A stretch of 64,000 nucleotides of DNA, taken from the NCBI GenBank assembly GCA_003216775.1, contig QCII01000006.1, positions 62,001 to 126,000 on the forward strand, written 5' to 3'. Source of the DNA: Prochlorococcus sp. AG-402-K21 (GTDB taxonomy: Bacteria > Cyanobacteriota > Cyanobacteriia > PCC-6307 > Cyanobiaceae). Of this stretch, positions 56,383-64,000 are shown piece by piece. Under the pieces are notes generated by a model. The model saw only the letters and a list, made by a program, of their open reading frames with translations. It ran no database searches and was not told where the DNA came from. Positions within the stretch are counted from its first letter, which is position 1; each line of letters starts with the position of its first letter. The position numbers were made by a program, and so were the translations under genes.

Positions 56383-56454
56383 TTTGCTAGGAATTTTTTT
56401 ATGAACTTTAATTCAAAATTACAAGTTAAATAATTTTGCTGCAATTTTTTTGAG

Positions 56455-56528
56455 GGCGAGCGAGGGGATTCGAACCCCCGAATAGCGGCGCCACAAGCCG
56501 CTGCCTTAACCACTTGGCGACGCCCGCC
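56455..56528 (-). tRNA. trnH: tRNA-His (GTG)
   Basis: A 74-base cloverleaf with an extra G(-1) facing discriminator C, the mark of tRNA-His. Acceptor GCGGGCG pairs with CGCTCGC with one G-U pair. Anticodon stem GCGGC/GCCGC encloses anticodon GTG. T arm GGTTCGAATCC. Confidence 0.96.
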
Positions 56529-56654
56529 TCACATTTATAAATTTAACAACTCAAGGGTAATTTTTCATAGTTAATTTTATCTTTTAGCTCAATTTGAATT
56601 ATTTTTTATTAAGAAAGTTTTCTAATGTTTTAAAATAGAAGAAAATTTAAAAAA

Positions 56655-57890
56655 TTGAGTAATTCCGGAACGGCTGAGGTTCTTATTCCCAGAAACCTTT
56701 GTTTAATAGAGGACTTAGATAATCTCAATATTGATGTGGAGGACTTATGCTCAGTTTCCATCAATTGGGAGAATGGATTTGTTTCTGAACTAAAGCCTTT
56801 AAAAAGTAAAAATAAAAAACCAAAAAATATTCTATTCCCGAGATTTGTTGAGACGCATTCGCATGTTGATAAGGCTTTTACATGGGTAGATTTCCCTAAT
56901 CTGGAATCAAACTATGGGGGCGCGTTAGCCGTAAATCTTGAAGAACATAAAACTAGAACCTCTGATAAGGTTCTTAAGAGAGTTGAAAAATCATTAGAAC
57001 TTGCCATAAAAAATGGATACCGAGCTATTAGAACTCATATTGATACATACAAAAGTCAACCGATTGATATTTGGATTGAACTTTTTAAATTACAAAAAAA
57101 ATTTTCATCTGAGTTGACATTACAATTTGTTGCTTTAGCCCCATTGGAATTCTGGGATACTTCTAGTGGAGAAGAGTTAGCAAAAATATTTTCCTCTAAT
57201 GGAGGTATTTTAGGGGGAGTTGTTGTTCCTCCTTTTAATAAACAAGATACAAGTAAATTTCTGTCAAAGATGCTTCTTCTCGCGAGTAAATATAAATTAG
57301 AAATTGATTTGCACATAGATGAATCAATTATTGAGCCTGGAGCAGGAATAAAAGTCTTATTAGAGACAATCGAAGATTCAAAAATTAATAGTGTTCCGAT
57401 TACTTGTAGTCATTTGAGTAGTCTTATTTCTCTAAGTCATAAAGAGATTTTAAATTTAGGAGAAAAAATGGCTAAGAAAAATATTAAAGTTATTGCTTTA
57501 CCATTAACAAACTTTTGGCTGCTCAATCGAGACACTAAAACTACTCAATTAAAAAGACCAGTTGCGCCAATAAAGCAATTACAAAAATCTCATGTGGATG
57601 TATCTCTTGGTAGTGATAACGTTCAAGATCCCTGGTACCCATTTGGTAATTTTGACCCTTTTTATATGTTGTCTTGCTCTTTACCTATGCTTCAACTAAA
57701 TCCTTGGGAGAGAATGACTTTATCTTCTATTTTTTTAGCTCCAAGTAGATTATTAAACTTAAAATGGGATGGTTTAATTAAAAAAGGTTGCCCTGCTGAC
57801 TTTGTAATTTTAGATGCACAAAGATGGGCAGATGTTTTTTCGAGTACCTTAAAGAGAAAAGTTTTTATAAAAGGCGATTTATATTGCTAA
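56655..57890 (+). CDS. Cytosine-deaminase-like amidohydrolase
   Basis: A 411-residue metal-dependent amidohydrolase of the cytosine deaminase type. The metal-binding start is VETHSHVDKAFTW near residue 72-84, the next His is in EIDLHIDESIIEPG, then TCSHLSSL, and the metal-binding Asp in SLGSDNVQDPWYPFGNFDP, as in CodA. The substrate could be cytosine or a related compound such as a damaged base or creatinine-like molecule. Translation starts at TTG 56655; no ATG lies near. It is followed after 38 bases by a FAD-linked oxidase on the same strand. Confidence 0.8.
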   Translation: MSNSGTAEVLIPRNLCLIEDLDNLNIDVEDLCSVSINWENGFVSELKPLKSKNKKPKNILFPRFVETHSHVDKAFTWVDFPNLESNYGGALAVNLEEHKTRTSDKVLKRVEKSLELAIKNGYRAIRTHIDTYKSQPIDIWIELFKLQKKFSSELTLQFVALAPLEFWDTSSGEELAKIFSSNGGILGGVVVPPFNKQDTSKFLSKMLLLASKYKLEIDLHIDESIIEPGAGIKVLLETIEDSKINSVPITCSHLSSLISLSHKEILNLGEKMAKKNIKVIALPLTNFWLLNRDTKTTQLKRPVAPIKQLQKSHVDVSLGSDNVQDPWYPFGNFDPFYMLSCSLPMLQLNPWERMTLSSIFLAPSRLLNLKWDGLIKKGCPADFVILDAQRWADVFSSTLKRKVFIKGDLYC

Positions 57891-57928
57891 TCGGCTAATT
57901 TATATACAAAACAATAAAAATTTTATTA

Positions 57929-59284
57929 ATGACATCAAATAGTTTTAAATTTATAGACAAATTTAGGGAAGTCAACAACTTAGAGATTATTGAAAGCCAA
58001 TCTGACATAAAAAGACTTTCAAAAGATTTTTATAACTACTCTCCAATCCTTACTGAAAAATTAGACGAATGTATTGCTGATTTGGTGGTAAGACCTAGTG
58101 ATCACAAAGCTGTAAAGGAAGTAGCAGAAATTTGTTGGGAATTTTCTATCCCACTTACTTTAAGGGGTTCAGGTACAGGTAATTATGGACAAGCTGTCCC
58201 ATTGTTTAAAGGAGTTGTAATGCAGATGAGTCACTTTAATAAGTTAGAAGCATTTGATCCAGATACAGGTTTTGTAAAAGTACAGTCTGGCTGTGTCATG
58301 GGAGATTTGAATAAACAATTAGAGAAATATGGGAGGGAATTGAGGTTACTTCCTAGTACTTGGAAAACTGCAACAATTGGAGGTTTTATTGCAGGTGGAT
58401 CAGGAGGTATTGGGTCCATTAGGTGGGGATTTTTAAGAGATCCAGGAAATCTTATTGGTTTAGAGGCAGTAACGATGAATGAAAAACCTGCATTTTTAAA
58501 ATTTGATGCTGAAGAATCCGAACCTCTAAATCATGCTTATGGGACTAATGGAATAATCACTTCTTTATTACTTGCTACTGATATCAAACGTAAGTGGTAT
58601 TCAATAGTTATCGACTGCATTGAATTTGATAAAACAATAGAAATATTAAAAACTCTTACGAGCGCAGCAATTGATCTGAAACTGGGAGCAATTCTTGAAG
58701 AAGAAATTGTAGATCAAATGCCAAAATGGTTTAAAAGTAACTCTAGAAGTCACAAGATATTAATTCAATCTACTCTTGGAGGAACAAAAACCATCGATCT
58801 AATTTGTAAAAAATTCAAAGTTGAATCTACCCTCCTTGGGGAAGAAGAAAAACTTGTCAATGGAATTTCTGAAGTAGTATGGAATCATACAACTCTTCAT
58901 ATGAGGTCTAGGGATAAAAATTGGACGTATTTACAGATGCTTTTGCCACTTAATAATGAACTAGAATTAATTAATTTTTTGAGAAAAAAATGGGGTAGAA
59001 AAGTTCTTTGGCATTTAGAGGCAGTCTCTCAACAAGGATCACCGCGATTAGCGGCTTTGCCTTTATTAAAGTGGAATGGGATAGATGAATTAAATGAAAT
59101 AATGGAAGATTGTAAGAAACTTGGTGCGTTTATTTTTAATCCCCATCTTTTAACTGTCGAAGGCGGAGGCCTAGGAGTAGTTGACGCAGATCAAGTAAAA
59201 GCGAAATTAAAATTTGATCCTAAAGGGCTATTAAATCCAGGAAAATTGGAAGGTTGGGAGGTAAAGGAACAATTTAATATTTAA
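57929..59284 (+). CDS. FAD-linked oxidase (GlcD-like)
   Basis: A 451-residue protein of the FAD_binding_4 family. The FAD-binding segment is PLTLRGSGTGNYGQAVPLFKG near 88-108, followed by VQSGCVMGDLNKQL, PSTWKTATIGGFIAGGSGGIGS and YGTNGIITSLLLATDI. It resembles GlcD (glycolate oxidase subunit) and lactate or alcohol oxidases, but the C-terminal domain is shorter, and no GlcE/GlcF partner is adjacent. The substrate is unknown. It overlaps the 3' end of the convergent folC gene by four bases. Confidence 0.85.
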   Translation: MTSNSFKFIDKFREVNNLEIIESQSDIKRLSKDFYNYSPILTEKLDECIADLVVRPSDHKAVKEVAEICWEFSIPLTLRGSGTGNYGQAVPLFKGVVMQMSHFNKLEAFDPDTGFVKVQSGCVMGDLNKQLEKYGRELRLLPSTWKTATIGGFIAGGSGGIGSIRWGFLRDPGNLIGLEAVTMNEKPAFLKFDAEESEPLNHAYGTNGIITSLLLATDIKRKWYSIVIDCIEFDKTIEILKTLTSAAIDLKLGAILEEEIVDQMPKWFKSNSRSHKILIQSTLGGTKTIDLICKKFKVESTLLGEEEKLVNGISEVVWNHTTLHMRSRDKNWTYLQMLLPLNNELELINFLRKKWGRKVLWHLEAVSQQGSPRLAALPLLKWNGIDELNEIMEDCKKLGAFIFNPHLLTVEGGGLGVVDADQVKAKLKFDPKGLLNPGKLEGWEVKEQFNI

Positions 59285-60513
59285 CATTTCTGTTTATTTG
59301 CAAATTTAATAAATTCAGCAACTAAAAAAATAGAACCTGTTAGAACAGGATGATTAGGTGGCCATTTTTCTAGGGAAAATAAATACTCAAAGGCAAGTTT
59401 AAATGTTTTAAATTCAATTGTTTTTTGAAAGTCAATTTCTTTAATCTGAGTGAGATCGTTTAATCGCCAACTAGGTTGGTTTGGAACTGGCACAAGTAAC
59501 AAGTGATCATTTTTCTTTAGAAGTGTTTTTAATATTGCGTAAATATCTTTTTGTCTTTGGATACCTAAAATCCAATAAATGCCTTTATCTTCATTCTCCC
59601 AATTGCTTCGCTCATTAGAGAGTGCTTTTGCAGCAGGATAATTATGCGCACAATCTACAAGAATTTCTTTGTTGAAATAATTTATTATTTCTAGCCTTCC
59701 CTTCCAAGCTGTATTTTTAAGACCTTCAGATATGTGTTTTTCTTTAATATTAAATCCCAAATTATTCAGCGCTTCAATTGCTCCAATAGCTACTGAAGCA
59801 TTTTGCTTTTGGAAAATTCCTTTTAATCCAAGCTCATAGCTGTTTGAAATTGAATCTTTCCATATAATTTCTGCTCCAACCTCTTTAACTTTTTTGGTTA
59901 TTAAATTTTGAACTTGACTATTTTGGGTGCATGAGATGACAATTGAGTTTTTTTCAATAACTGCTAATTTTTCTTTGGCAATTTTTTCAATCGTATCTCC
60001 AAGAAATTCTTTATGGTCTAAACCAATATTCCCAATAGCAATTATTGGTCTGGATTTATGGGCTGTTGTCGCGTCTAATCGTCCCCCTAAGCCAGCTTCA
60101 AGAATGAGCAATTCAACTTTTTTATGGTCAAAAAAATTTAGTGCGCAGCAAATGATTTTTTCAAAAGGAGTTAATTCAAATGTTGAAAATTTTTTATCTA
60201 TTAATCTATAGATTTTTTCGAAATCAGTTTTGTTAATATTTTTTTTATTAACTCTAATCCTCTCGCATACGTCCAAAAGATGAGGAGATGTCGTTACACC
60301 AAAATTCCTTTTAGCTTCAAAAAGTATACTTTCTAAATATGCCGCGATTGATCCTTTCCCATTGGTTCCAATAATTTGTATTGCGGGGATATTCTTGCAA
60401 GGATATCCAAGTTCTTGAAGTGCTTTTTTAATTCTTGATAAACCCAAATTGATATTATCCCTTTCATATTTAGGTGATAATAATTCAAAAATTTTTAAAT
60501 TTGCATTTTTCAA
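59281..60513 (-). CDS. folC: Folylpolyglutamate synthase / dihydrofolate synthase FolC
   Basis: FolC adds glutamate to (dihydro)folates in the cytoplasm. The 410-residue Mur-ligase-like protein has the P-loop IQIIGTNGKGSIAAYLESIL, TSPHLLDVCERIRVN, LEAGLGGRLDATTAH and DCAHNYPAAKAL. The first codon is TTG at 60513. argD lies 12 bases upstream on the same strand, so the two are probably co-transcribed with argD first. Confidence 0.93.
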   Translation of the reverse strand: MKNANLKIFELLSPKYERDNINLGLSRIKKALQELGYPCKNIPAIQIIGTNGKGSIAAYLESILFEAKRNFGVTTSPHLLDVCERIRVNKKNINKTDFEKIYRLIDKKFSTFELTPFEKIICCALNFFDHKKVELLILEAGLGGRLDATTAHKSRPIIAIGNIGLDHKEFLGDTIEKIAKEKLAVIEKNSIVISCTQNSQVQNLITKKVKEVGAEIIWKDSISNSYELGLKGIFQKQNASVAIGAIEALNNLGFNIKEKHISEGLKNTAWKGRLEIINYFNKEILVDCAHNYPAAKALSNERSNWENEDKGIYWILGIQRQKDIYAILKTLLKKNDHLLLVPVPNQPSWRLNDLTQIKEIDFQKTIEFKTFKLAFEYLFSLEKWPPNHPVLTGSIFLVAEFIKFANKQKC

Positions 60514-60525
60514 AATTTTTATTTG

Positions 60526-61701
60526 CTATAACTCTTCAAAAATGGAATTTAGCTTATTCAAAAGAATATTAATTTCTCTTCGAGATATAACTAATGGTGG
60601 CACGATCCTTACAACGTTCCCTCCTGCAGGGACTACCAGTAATCCTTTATCAAAAGCTTTTAATGTAATTTTTTTTGCATCAGCATAATCATCATTGATA
60701 ACAAGACCTTGTATTAAACCTAAACCTCTTTTTCCGTTAATAATATTTGGAAATTTTTTTGACAATTCTTCAAACCCAGCACTTAATTGTTCCCCTCTTA
60801 GATAAACATTATTGATAAGATTTCTTCTATTTATTTCTTCTAATACGGTTAGAGCAGCTCTACAGGCGAAAGGGTTCCCCCCAAAAGTGCTTGCATGATC
60901 TCCTGGAGAAAAAATGTTGGCTTTTTCTTTTACCAATAATGCTCCAATTGCATGACCTCCTCCTAATCCTTTAGCAAGGGTGAATCCATCAGGTTCAATT
61001 CCTAAATTCTCATAGCCCCACATTTTCCCAGTTCGACCTACTCCACTTTGGACCTCATCTAAAATGAGAAGAGAATTATATTTATCACATATATCTCTCA
61101 GGTTTTTAAAAAATATTTTATTTCCAGGAATTACTCCACCTTCTCCTTGTATTGGTTCAACTAAAACACCGGAAATTATTTGATCATTATTTTCACACTC
61201 TTTAAATAATTTTTTTACCGAATCAAAATTGTTAAATTTAAAAAATTTGAACCCTTGAATCATTGGTTCGAAACCTTTTTGATATTTGGGCTGACCAGTA
61301 GCACTCAAGGCTGCCAGAGTTCTGCCATGAAAGCTAGATTCTGCTGCGAGAATAATTGATTCTTTATCTTTATTTAAAGTATTTCCATATTTTTTAATTA
61401 ATTTAATTGCGGATTCATTTGCTTCCGCACCACTATTGCAGAAAAAGACGCTTTCAGCACAACTCATATCCGTTAAAGTTTCGCTTAATTGTTCTTGTTC
61501 TTCGATATTGTAGAGATTTGAGATGTGTTGAATCTTTTTTAGTTGAGTTGATAGCCTTCTTCTTAAAACTCTATCGCTATGGCCGAGGCTACAAGTTGCT
61601 ATACCAGCGACTGCATCAAGATACTTTTTACCTCTTTTGTCCCATAGCCAACAACCTTTTCCTTTTTTGAAAGATATATTGAATCGACTATAAGTATTCA
61701 T
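60526..61701 (-). CDS. argD: Acetylornithine aminotransferase ArgD
   Basis: ArgD converts N-acetylglutamate semialdehyde to N-acetylornithine with PLP in arginine synthesis. The 391-residue enzyme starts MNTYSRFNISFKKGKGCWLWD, has VFFCNSGAEANESAIKL, AAESSFHGRTLAALSATGQ, ILDEVQSGVGRTGKMW and the PLP-lysine region GFTLAKGLGGGHAIG. The start ATG is at 61701. The open frame runs further upstream, but that part reads through the tRNA-Leu gene and is not coding. The upstream tRNA-Leu is only five bases away. Confidence 0.95.
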   Translation of the reverse strand: MNTYSRFNISFKKGKGCWLWDKRGKKYLDAVAGIATCSLGHSDRVLRRRLSTQLKKIQHISNLYNIEEQEQLSETLTDMSCAESVFFCNSGAEANESAIKLIKKYGNTLNKDKESIILAAESSFHGRTLAALSATGQPKYQKGFEPMIQGFKFFKFNNFDSVKKLFKECENNDQIISGVLVEPIQGEGGVIPGNKIFFKNLRDICDKYNSLLILDEVQSGVGRTGKMWGYENLGIEPDGFTLAKGLGGGHAIGALLVKEKANIFSPGDHASTFGGNPFACRAALTVLEEINRRNLINNVYLRGEQLSAGFEELSKKFPNIINGKRGLGLIQGLVINDDYADAKKITLKAFDKGLLVVPAGGNVVRIVPPLVISRREINILLNKLNSIFEEL

Positions 61702-61706
61702 CAAAG

Positions 61707-61788
61707 TGGGAGCGGTCGGACTTGAACCGACATACCCGAAGGTGCCGCATTTTGAGTGCGGTGCGTCTACCAATTCCACCACGCTCCC
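61707..61788 (-). tRNA. trnL: tRNA-Leu (CAA)
   Basis: An 82-base tRNA with a long variable arm, as expected for leucine. Acceptor GGGAGCG pairs with CGCTCCC, discriminator A. Anticodon stem CCGCA/TGCGG encloses loop CTCAAAA with anticodon CAA. T arm GGTTCAAGTCC. argD starts five bases downstream. Confidence 0.96.
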
Positions 61789-62073
61789 AAGGCTTTTGAA
61801 AAATAATGAACTTTTTTATTATAACAAAAATCATTTTATTGACTATGCGCTTGGCGGTTAAGAAAAAGCGATCCAGAGCACATTTGTTATTAGTTAAAAT
61901 CCATTTATAAAAAAACAGTGATATATTTATTGGATTTGCTGACAATAATTAAGAAAAAAATAAAATTTCAAGCACTTATGACACAGTTTCGTAACTAAAT
62001 ACCAATAATAGTTACTTTTTTAAAAAAATAACTTCATGTTTAGTAATATTATGTTACATTAAATAAAAAAACA
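61789..62073. other. AT-rich intergenic region before the tiny ORFs
   Basis: A 285-base stretch with no supported gene. It should hold a promoter for tRNA-Leu on the left and for the tiny plus-strand genes on the right (TATTAT-like element near 62046-62053, with an AT-rich spacer). No repeat or hairpin stands out. Confidence 0.35.
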
Positions 62074-62181
62074 ATGTCTAAAACTCAAGCAAAAAAATTA
62101 TCTTTAAAATTTGTTCCCTATCTTTTTATTGTAGTAACGATATTTACAGCTATAGGTTCTAATAGTGGAACTTGGGCATGA
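62074..62181 (+). CDS. Tiny membrane protein, 35 residues
   Basis: An ATG at 62074 opens a 35-residue frame ending TGA at 62181. The peptide starts MSKTQAKKLSLKFVPYLFIV: a basic N terminus, then one hydrophobic helix (FVPYLFIVVTIFTAIG, about 13-28) and a short polar end (SNSGTWA). Small one-helix proteins of this size are common in photosystems and cytochrome b6f. This one does not match a subunit I know. Its stop overlaps the next start (ATGA). Confidence 0.55.
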   Translation: MSKTQAKKLSLKFVPYLFIVVTIFTAIGSNSGTWA

Positions 62182-62288
62182 ATCAATATAAGTTTAGTGG
62201 TTTAAATAGAATTTGGTCTAATCGGTTTTTAGCATTTTTGTTATTATTTTTGGGTTGTATTTCTCTAATAAATATTGCTTACGTTTAA
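62178..62288 (+). CDS. Tiny membrane protein, 36 residues
   Basis: The ATG at 62178 overlaps the stop of the preceding tiny gene. The 36-residue product starts MNQYKFSGLNRIWSNRFLAF and has one hydrophobic helix (FLAFLLLFLGCISLINIAYV, about 17-36) reaching the C terminus, preceded by a basic, polar stretch. The overlap pattern and the similar size make a translationally coupled pair likely. No family recognised. Confidence 0.55.
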   Translation: MNQYKFSGLNRIWSNRFLAFLLLFLGCISLINIAYV

Positions 62289-62311
62289 AATAATTAATCC
62301 AAAATTAAAGC

Positions 62312-63682
62312 TTAAGCAGCCCTAGTTTTGGGAACATCGTCAGTATCAGAAGCAATTTTATATTCTTTATTAGTGAAGGCTCTTTTACTAAATTCTCTAG
62401 TTATGTTAATACCTAATATTTTTAATTTTGATTCAAAATTTTCATAACCCCTATCTAAATGCTCTAAACCATAGATTCTACTTCTCCCTTTAGCTATAAT
62501 TCCAGCAATTATTAATGCAGCTGATGACCTTAAATCTGAGGCAACTAAATCCATACCATCAATAGTCTTTACACCTTTAATAGAAGCAACGTTTTTCTTT
62601 AATTTTATATTTGCACCCATTTTATTGAGTAAATGAACATGATTCATTCTGTTTTCGAAAATTGTTTCGGTTATTTTTGATTCACCATTGGCGATTGTCA
62701 TTAAAGCTGTAAATGGAGCCTGTAAATCAGTTGGAAAACCTGGAAAAGGGGCAGTATTTATATTAACTGCCTTAAGCTCTCTAGGGTTTATTATGATTGA
62801 ATTACCTTTAATGGTGATTTTACTACCACTCTTTTGAAGGGTATTAGTAACAGCTTCAAGATGATTAGGAATCACAGGAGAAATTGTTATTGAAGAGGAG
62901 GTCGCCGCCGCAGCTATTAAAAAAGTTCCAGCTTCTATTCGATCTGGGATGACTTTATGAGTACAACCACCAAGTTTATTAACACCATCAATAATTATTT
63001 TCTCTTTACCAGAGTCGTAAATTTTTGCACCCATTTTATTAAGCATTTGGCATAAATCCTGAACTTCAGGTTCTCTTGCAGCATTTTCAATTGTAGTTCT
63101 TCCTTCCGCTAATGATGCTGCCATTATTAAGGTTTCAGTTGCTCCTACGCTTGGACATTTTAGTTTGAGATGAGTGCCAATTAATCTACTTTTCTCTCCT
63201 TTAATGTTTGCTTTGACGATTCCTTCTTCAATAAGAATTTCCGCTCCTAATGCTTTAAGCCCTTTAATGTGCTCATCTATTGGCCTAGAACCAATTTTGC
63301 ACCCTCCAGGCAAAGGAACTTTAGCCTCTCCAAACTTACTTAATAGTGGACCGATACAAAAGAAACTTGCTCTTAGTCCCTTAACAAGTTCATATGGAAG
63401 TTCTTCAATAGAAATATTTTGTGAATCTATCTCTAATTTATTGTTTTTTTCTATTATATTAACCCCTAAATTTCTAAGGATATTACACATTTTTTCAATA
63501 TCAGTAAGACAAGGAACATTATGAAGAACTATCTTTTCATTAGTTAGTAATGATGCCGCGAGCAAAACTAAAGCCGAATTCTTGGCACCACTTATCTCAA
63601 CGATTCCATTTAATTTGCCTTGGCCAAAAATCTTTAAATTTTGTGATTTAAGATATGACTTATTTTTGCTTCCGCAAATCAT
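62312..63682 (-). CDS. murA: UDP-N-acetylglucosamine 1-carboxyvinyltransferase MurA
   Basis: MurA makes the first committed peptidoglycan intermediate from UDP-GlcNAc and phosphoenolpyruvate. The 456-residue protein has IVEISGAKNSALVLLAASLLT, the catalytic-Cys segment PLPGGCKIGSRPIDEHIKGL (fosfomycin target), AASLAEGRTTIENAAREPEVQD, PDRIEAGTFLIAAAAT and GFPTDLQAPFTALMTIA. The ATG is at 63682. A 20-residue N-terminal extension precedes the usual start. It is convergent with the tiny genes (23 bases apart). Confidence 0.96.
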   Translation of the reverse strand: MICGSKNKSYLKSQNLKIFGQGKLNGIVEISGAKNSALVLLAASLLTNEKIVLHNVPCLTDIEKMCNILRNLGVNIIEKNNKLEIDSQNISIEELPYELVKGLRASFFCIGPLLSKFGEAKVPLPGGCKIGSRPIDEHIKGLKALGAEILIEEGIVKANIKGEKSRLIGTHLKLKCPSVGATETLIMAASLAEGRTTIENAAREPEVQDLCQMLNKMGAKIYDSGKEKIIIDGVNKLGGCTHKVIPDRIEAGTFLIAAAATSSSITISPVIPNHLEAVTNTLQKSGSKITIKGNSIIINPRELKAVNINTAPFPGFPTDLQAPFTALMTIANGESKITETIFENRMNHVHLLNKMGANIKLKKNVASIKGVKTIDGMDLVASDLRSSAALIIAGIIAKGRSRIYGLEHLDRGYENFESKLKILGINITREFSKRAFTNKEYKIASDTDDVPKTRAA

Positions 63683-63854
63683 TAAGACTTAGTTTATTAG
63701 ATTCATGATGACAAACGAAAATTAGTAAGTCCACCTTATGTAACGTCTTGAATATTAATTAAAAGTAAAAATATGTTATTCAATTTTTAGGATATTAAAT
63801 TTTAAAATTTATTGATCAAAAGTTTTAAAGAATTAAAATATGTAAGTTAACAAA

Positions 63855-64000
63855 ATTTTCAAATTACTCATAGAAAAAACTTTTTTAAAAATAACTAGTA
63901 AAAACAATAATCTAGTTAAAAGATTTAGATCATTTAAAAGCGGATCCTCTCGCAAAGAAAAAGATTTTTTTTGTATAGAAGGTACTCATCTTATTGAGGA
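63855..64000 (+). CDS. TrmH/SpoU-family RNA 2'-O-methyltransferase, N-terminal part
   Basis: From an in-frame stop at 63843-63845 to the window end, the frame reads KITSKNNNLVKRFRSFKSGS then RKEKDFFCIEGTHLIEE. This is the N-terminal opening of TrmH-type rRNA/tRNA methyltransferases (I-x-S-x-x-N-x-x-VK... FlvEG). No ATG, GTG or TTG lies between the stop and the conserved segment. I placed the start at ATT 63855, a rare codon, only as a best guess. The catalytic knot lies outside the window. Confidence 0.65.
   Translation, partial: MFKLLIEKTFLKITSKNNNLVKRFRSFKSGSSRKEKDFFCIEGTHLIE

Noticed and set aside
61702-61945. An extended N terminus for ArgD, and an 85-codon minus frame, both running through 61702-61945
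   Set aside because: They read through the tRNA-Leu gene at 61707-61788, so the DNA is explained by the tRNA. ArgD conservation starts at MNTYSRF (61701).
1-64000. CRISPR arrays, transposons or prophage genes
   Set aside because: I saw no regularly spaced direct repeats, transposase, integrase or phage structural genes.

Overview
The window looks like a piece of chromosome from a high-light-adapted Prochlorococcus (marine picocyanobacterium). The DNA is very AT-rich, genes are tightly packed with short or overlapping junctions, and several proteins are cyanobacterial hallmarks: KaiB and KaiC without KaiA, the NblS sensor kinase, a high-light-inducible protein, plant-type ferredoxin, a photosystem II S4-domain protein, the ClpP3/ClpR pair, and DUF1825, DUF3086 and DUF3119 proteins. 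I see no phage genes, transposases, integrases or CRISPR arrays. Species-level placement is inferred from gene order and composition only.

Layout. 0-8.9 kb: murD; a short-chain dehydrogenase; a stand-alone DNA-ligase adenylation-domain protein; a photolyase-like protein whose two domains appear swapped; DoxX; a PPOX flavoprotein with a methyltransferase-like membrane protein; tRNA-Val; and a PSII S4 protein. 8.9-17.7 kb: serA-prmA-petF, a pentapeptide-repeat lumen protein, RNase Z, a SpoIID-like protein, truB, a methyltransferase, and rpmA/rplU. 17.8-23.9 kb: kaiB-kaiC, nblS, purD and purC. 24-29.5 kb: an outer-membrane/lipid A operon, bamA-lpxC-fabZ-lpxA-lpxB. 29.5-38.9 kb: msrA, pepA, a GIY-YIG protein, tyrS, pyrF, plsY, a DUF3086-DUF3119-MlaE cluster and a sugar:cation symporter that is probably the glucose carrier GlcH. 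38.9-43.5 kb: tRNA-Gly, glgX, a 621-bp sparse gap, the HU gene, and a run of small membrane or secreted unknowns including a high-light-inducible protein. 43.5-52.6 kb: cobD, ilvC, clpP3, clpR, a PIN/TRAM protein, hemW, a lipoprotein set among intergenic repeats, panB, the SRP RNA and ftsZ. 52.7-64 kb: ftsQ, ddl, miaB, tRNA-His, a cytosine-deaminase-like gene with a FAD oxidase, folC, argD, tRNA-Leu, two tiny membrane proteins, murA and the start of a TrmH-family methyltransferase.

How the genes work together. Several processes have genes spread through the window: cell wall and division (murD, murA, ddl, ftsQ, ftsZ, the SpoIID-like protein), outer-membrane assembly and lipid A (bamA, lpxC/A/B, fabZ), light and clock signalling (kaiBC, nblS, hli, petF), carbon storage and sugar uptake (glgX, GlcH-like), and translation and RNA maturation (truB, miaB, rnz, L21, L27, tyrS, four tRNAs, SRP RNA).

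The items most worth a second look are the apparently permuted photolyase beside an orphan ligase adenylation domain, a family of intergenic repeats around 49.4-50.6 kb, two tiny overlapping membrane-protein genes at 62.1 kb, and several structured leaders and unusual terminator/start arrangements. I did not find a clear new multi-gene system; most of the window is core genome.
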